Shown here in pieces: positions 5,000 through 7,759 of a stretch of 7,759 nucleotides of DNA (its first letter is position 1; each line of letters starts with the position of its first letter). The DNA comes from an uncultured Clostridium sp. GTDB lineage: Bacteria; Bacillota; Clostridia; Lachnospirales; Lachnospiraceae. The position numbers were made by a program, and so were the translations under genes. The stretch is from NCBI GenBank assembly GCA_902464345.1, contig CABQJA010000102.1, positions 1 through 7,759 on the forward strand. Direction: 5' to 3'. The notes beneath the pieces were generated by a model. That model was not told the origin of the DNA and ran no database searches. It was given only the letters and a program-made list of their open reading frames with translations.

Positions 5000-6049
5000 T
5001 TACCTCCGAAAAATTTCTCCTGTGATCAGCCTCAGATAAAGCATCAGAAAAATTACCGAGCTTTGCGGGACGTATCCTATCGGTGCATATATCCGCATCT
5101 CAAATATTCCCGGTACACTTAGTATCTGCATCAGATAAATGAAAAGTATCATAATCGTCAGCAACATAGCTGCCAGCTTCTGCTCAAATCCCAGACGTCC
5201 GATCCGGACTGTCAGCCATATCAGAGCAATAACTAACAGTGTCTCTGCCGCCACCAGAAGCCATCCCCAGACCGTAGGTGCCTGGATTGCTAACAAAAAC
5301 ACATTCCATATATGGCCCGTTTCAATACTGCCTCCCAATATAAAATGAACTCCAAGCACTGTAAGCAGAACCGGCTCTAATGCAAATAGAATTGCCTCCC
5401 CAATCCTTCTCCGGATGGAAATCTCGGAACCAACTCTGTAATAAAGCTGTATAATCGCATAGCTAATGCCGATTATGCCACCAAATGCGATAAATCCCTG
5501 TGTAGATTCAATACCGACCGCAAGACCGATGAAACAAAATACCGCAGCAATTATAATGAAATTATAGAATAATTGCCATCCAACATTGTCCAGACATGCG
5601 GTTATCACCATACTACCGAATATCACCGTCAGAATCCCGAGATACAGTACAATATCCCATTGATTTTCCAAACCATAATATTGCGCCAGATGCAGGAAAA
5701 CTCCATAGCATACCACTCCGGCACTTATAACACACACTTCTTTCAGACCGGTTGTTTCACTTCTTATATGATCCCTGAAGACCTTCTTCAACCAGTTATA
5801 GATCCTATGGTACGGCACAAGAAAGGTAACAACTGCTATGATACCGGCTACAATCCATTTGTGCCAGGGTCTTCCGACAATATCTGTTGCCCCCTGTGCA
5901 ATCAAATACCCTGTTTCTACCTTGGGAACAAGCATTGTAACAGTAATTGTAATTACCGCCAGCACGCCCCATAGAATCAATGCCCTGCGACGATTCTTCC
6001 TATATGCTCTTTCTTCTACCGACTGCTCATCCTGTATAACCTGATCCAT
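5000..6049 (-). CDS. Uncharacterised polytopic membrane protein, about ten helices
   Basis: This 349-residue protein has a short basic cytoplasmic N-terminus (YRKNRRR at 16-22) and hydrophobic spans near 23-42, 65-80, 104-124, 132-152, 157-179, 185-202, 218-239, 246-260, 262-281 and 292-311, with a last one near 329-344. That gives ten or eleven helices. Loops after spans 2 and 6 are basic (KKVFRDHIR; SEISIRRRIGE), suggesting cytoplasmic sides. I see no transporter, kinase or protease motif and do not recognise the family. A GGAGG about ten bases before the ATG supports the start. It begins 15 bases after the small membrane gene and ends two bases before the phosphatase start, so they are surely co-transcribed. 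A complex or a sensor-phosphatase pairing is plausible but unproven. Confidence 0.88.
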   Translation of the reverse strand: MDQVIQDEQSVEERAYRKNRRRALILWGVLAVITITVTMLVPKVETGYLIAQGATDIVGRPWHKWIVAGIIAVVTFLVPYHRIYNWLKKVFRDHIRSETTGLKEVCVISAGVVCYGVFLHLAQYYGLENQWDIVLYLGILTVIFGSMVITACLDNVGWQLFYNFIIIAAVFCFIGLAVGIESTQGFIAFGGIIGISYAIIQLYYRVGSEISIRRRIGEAILFALEPVLLTVLGVHFILGGSIETGHIWNVFLLAIQAPTVWGWLLVAAETLLVIALIWLTVRIGRLGFEQKLAAMLLTIMILFIYLMQILSVPGIFEMRIYAPIGYVPQSSVIFLMLYLRLITGEIFRR

Positions 6050-6064
6050 TCTCCTCGCCTCCGT

Positions 6065-6375
6065 TTATTTATCATAAATGTTCTGTCTGCCATGATACTT
6101 CGCAATTAAAGTACCACAAATATATGTACAAAGCGATATTCCAATTCTCGCATCCGGCCAGTAGATATACGGACACACGAATGCCCCTGCTTCTGCAAGC
6201 ACCTGAAAAACCAACAGCACCGCATATATGCTGAATATGCCGAATACGATTGCAGCATCTTTCTTTAAATCATCATGGATCAATCGATAAATCGCCTTTA
6301 CAGCTGCCACTGATAGAGCCACAAGCAGGCATTGGAATCTTGCTCTTTCTTACGGTTCGTTATAGCAGCTTTCAT
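6065..6375 (-). pseudogene. Small membrane protein gene, apparently frameshifted near the start
   Basis: The body (6065-6322, 85 codons if started at a GTG) encodes two or three hydrophobic spans, for example AAIVFGIFSIYAVLLVFQVL and GISLCTYICGTLIAKY. That GTG has no ribosome binding site, and the open frame continues upstream as ARFQCLLVALSVAAVKAIY to a TAA. In the neighbouring frame, an ATG at 6373-6375 preceded by GGGGGGA begins MKAAITNRKK. Adding one A to the AAA near 6346-6348 joins the two as MKAAITNRKK + RARFQCLLVALSV, a basic N-terminus running directly into a membrane helix of about 103 residues in total. The unjoined upstream frame stops after 25 codons. This could be a natural frameshift or an assembly error. 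It lies 40 bases after one phosphoesterase gene and 15 before the large membrane gene. Family unknown. Confidence 0.65.
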
Positions 6376-6415
6376 TGCTCCATCCCCCCTGTTTGTTTTT
6401 GCAGTAGCAGCTTCC

Positions 6416-7099
6416 TTATATCTCTATTATGTCATTATATAAAGCCCGGTGTTTCTGATCGACCATCTTATCTATATGATGGTGTCCAAAAAACCACGTC
6501 CGATCTTCCAGCCTTCCATCTATATACATCAGAAAATCCGTAAGCTTATCGATCTGCGGATGATGTGTTAATAATTGATATGTAATATTATTCCCGCAGC
6601 AGTGCGTCAGCACATAATTCACCTTCCAATTATGCCTGTCCAGATTCTCAGTCGCAGTTTTATATTCTTCTTCATTCGGAAGCTCCTCCGGCCACCACGA
6701 ACAGCCTTCTATCCGCCACCATTTGTCAACAGACTGGGCTCCGCCCATCGCAAAAAACGTTTTCCCACTGATATCGTAGACCTGCCCTCTCATCAGATGA
6801 ATCACAGACGGACGTATCCTATGGATCAAACCACCATGCCATTCTTCTACAGGAAAGGCGTTTAAACGTTTATGATTTTCATGATTCCCATCAAGGAATA
6901 GCGTAGTAAAGTGTCTCTGCTCGTACCAGTTCAAACGATAATCATCTCTCCTGTCTCCATACCAGCATGCTCCAAAATCGCCTACAATGATAAGAAAATC
7001 TTCCTTTGTGAGCTGTGATTGTATTCTGAAATTTCTGGTATATAATTTTCCTACATCATAATCGCCATGGGTATCTCCGGTAAGGAATATGCGGCTCAA
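6416..7099 (-). CDS. Calcineurin-like metallophosphoesterase
   Basis: This 227-residue cytosolic protein carries the phosphoesterase metal ligands in order: LTGDTHGD (6-13), IVGDFGACW (38-46), LDGNHEN (69-75), VLTHCC (163-168) and FFGHHHID (203-210). Its GDFG (no DR) and the block MGGAQSVDKWWRIEGCSWWP separate it from the PP1-like protein at the other end of the unit. It resembles the compact stand-alone phosphoesterases of Firmicutes whose substrates are mostly unknown. The only in-frame start is TTG, with AAGGGG about eight bases upstream. The C-terminus (ALYNDIIEI) looks complete. It is the first gene of the four-gene unit, with no confident sigma-A promoter in front of it. Confidence 0.88.
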   Translation of the reverse strand: MSRIFLTGDTHGDYDVGKLYTRNFRIQSQLTKEDFLIIVGDFGACWYGDRRDDYRLNWYEQRHFTTLFLDGNHENHKRLNAFPVEEWHGGLIHRIRPSVIHLMRGQVYDISGKTFFAMGGAQSVDKWWRIEGCSWWPEELPNEEEYKTATENLDRHNWKVNYVLTHCCGNNITYQLLTHHPQIDKLTDFLMYIDGRLEDRTWFFGHHHIDKMVDQKHRALYNDIIEI

Positions 7100-7207
7100 A
7101 TTATCGCCCCTTTTATATGTAAAATTATTGGTTGTGTGTCTCTAAACTGAGTAATTTTTCTTATATCAGTTTGAAGGTTTACACAAACTTTTGGGTACTC
7201 TCTGAGT
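7100..7207. other. Intergenic region upstream of the phosphoesterase unit, with inverted repeat
   Basis: About 100 bases lie between the TTG-started phosphoesterase (minus) and the point where istB similarity begins (plus). It contains a perfect inverted repeat AAACTGA (7144-7150) / TCAGTTT (7166-7172) with a 15-base T-rich centre and no following T-run. That suits a protein binding site for the minus-strand operon better than a terminator. I could not assign a convincing -35/-10 pair. Confidence 0.4.
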
Positions 7208-7351
7208 GGTGGCGATGACAGTCCTCTGGCAGATGCAATCATTGACCGCATTGCCCATGACAGTTACCGCATCAACATCACAAGCATTGATGCCGAACAT
7301 GACATCTCAATGCGTGAGGTTTATGGCTTAGACAAAACATTACGCGAGTAA
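7208..7351 (+). pseudogene. istB: 3' remnant of an IS21-family istB transposition helper gene
   Basis: Plus-strand codons read GGDDSPLADAIIDRIAHDSY, then RINITSIDAEHDISMREVYG, then LDKTLRE and TAA. The block PLADAIxDRIxHDxY...DISMREVYGLD is the C-terminal end of IstB-like AAA+ ATPases of IS21-family elements. Only about 46 residues of a normal 250 remain. Upstream the similarity ends and an in-frame TGA lies near 7172, so the 5' part of istB and all of istA are absent. Too short for the longer ORF lists, but the match is clear. Confidence 0.85.
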
Positions 7352-7363
7352 ACTCGCATACAA

Positions 7364-7458
7364 TGATTTCCACTTCCCGGACATCTGATTTCCAGATTTC
7401 CGGAAGTGCGATTTCATCGCACGAGAATATTCAAACTTATGATTTCATGACTGATTTC
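7364..7458 (+). repeat. Cluster of GATTTC repeats and hairpins, probable IS21 right-end sequence
   Basis: Directly after the istB stop there are six copies of GATTTC at 7365, 7387, 7395, 7410, 7441 and 7453 within 94 bases, four of them as TGATTTC. Two hairpins are embedded: CTTCC(7373-7377)...GGAAG(7402-7406) with inner ATCTG/CAGAT, and GTGCGAT/ATCGCAC (7406-7422) with a TTC loop. Repeated short motifs inside the ends are a known feature of IS21-family elements, where the transposase binds several sites. The exact outer tip was not identified. Confidence 0.55.
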
Positions 7459-7548
7459 TCGGTATTTGTTCATGATTGTGACTTAAATCCAACGTTTTTA
7501 TCTTGGTTTCAGCACATTCAATATATTGTAATTTTTATTCCTCAAAGT

Positions 7549-7759
7549 TTACCATCCATGAACCGTTTCATAATTTCCATTTGGAGCAACATATGTAATA
7601 GTAGTTTTCGAATACTCATCTGTGTATAAATATGAAATACCAATAAAAATATCGGTTCCGCTAATATCTTTAGGATATTTCATAATAACATTTAGTTGAA
7701 TTGCTGATGCTATTGCTCTTGCTAATGCTGTTTGTTCTAATGCACTATTAAGATTTTTA
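7549..7759 (-). CDS. Unidentified protein, C-terminal part, runs off the right edge
   Basis: Seventy codons of a minus-strand gene enter from the window edge and end in NYETVHGW then TAA. Visible parts are LEQTALARAIASAIQLNVIM, YPKDISGTDIFIGISYLYTD and YSKTTITYVAPNGNY. The first looks like an Ala-rich helix, the rest like beta strands. Codon use is strongly A/T-ending (AAT, ATT, GCA, AAA), unlike the more GC-rich phosphatase and spm genes to the left, and it lies beside an IS remnant, both suggesting acquired DNA. I do not recognise the family, and the start, size and localisation cannot be judged. The ~90 bases between its stop and the IS repeat zone show nothing definable. Confidence 0.6.
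   Translation of the reverse strand, partial: KNLNSALEQTALARAIASAIQLNVIMKYPKDISGTDIFIGISYLYTDEYSKTTITYVAPNGNYETVHGW

Noticed and set aside
7363..7629. Plus-strand 88-codon open frame after istB
   Set aside because: It runs through the GATTTC repeat zone and antisense to the better supported minus-strand gene at the right edge; no ribosome binding site or family match.

Overview
The window looks like a low-to-mid GC spore-forming Clostridium-type Firmicute, most likely a Lachnospiraceae gut bacterium. The support is strong AGGAGG-type ribosome binding sites, TTG starts, spore maturation genes spmA/spmB, and an Rpn-type nuclease and a solo HTH-like domain of types I associate with this family. 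The assignment rests on gene content and style, not on a marker gene. Nearly every gene lies on the minus strand, so transcription runs from high to low coordinates.

Right edge (7100-7759): accessory debris. An AT-rich unidentified gene enters from the right edge (minus). Facing it is the 3' end of an IS21-family istB helper gene (plus), followed by what looks like the element's terminal repeat zone: six GATTTC copies and two hairpins. The rest of the element is missing.

4278-7099: a four-gene unit read as phosphoesterase, small membrane protein, ten-helix membrane protein, PP1-like phosphatase. Gaps are 2-40 bases. Two unrelated-looking metallophosphoesterases bracket two uncharacterised membrane proteins. 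The small membrane gene appears to carry a one-base frameshift near its start.

2889-4237: an Rpn-family PD-(D/E)XK nuclease gene with its own near-consensus promoter, an overlapping inverted repeat that could be an operator, a leader of about 195 bases, and a TTG start. Inside it, a consensus ribosome binding site correctly spaced from an in-frame ATG could produce a separate C-terminal protein of 109 residues. This would match the intragenic antitoxin (RpnS) arrangement known for E. coli Rpn proteins. That C-terminal part holds a 52-residue in-frame tandem duplication.

589-2845: a pncC/cinA-type amidase gene, a truncated RhuM-like gene, then spmA-spmB (4-base overlap) and a 52-residue acidic protein not previously listed among the longer ORFs. 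A candidate sigma-E-type promoter lies between the rhuM break and spmA.

34-483: a solo copy of the helical HTH-like domain that is usually seen as the C-terminal part of macro-domain proteins.

The most noteworthy signals are the gene-within-gene layout of rpn, the frameshifted small membrane gene within the double-phosphatase operon, and the scars of mobile or defence-type DNA (rhuM fragment, IS21 end) around ordinary housekeeping and sporulation genes.
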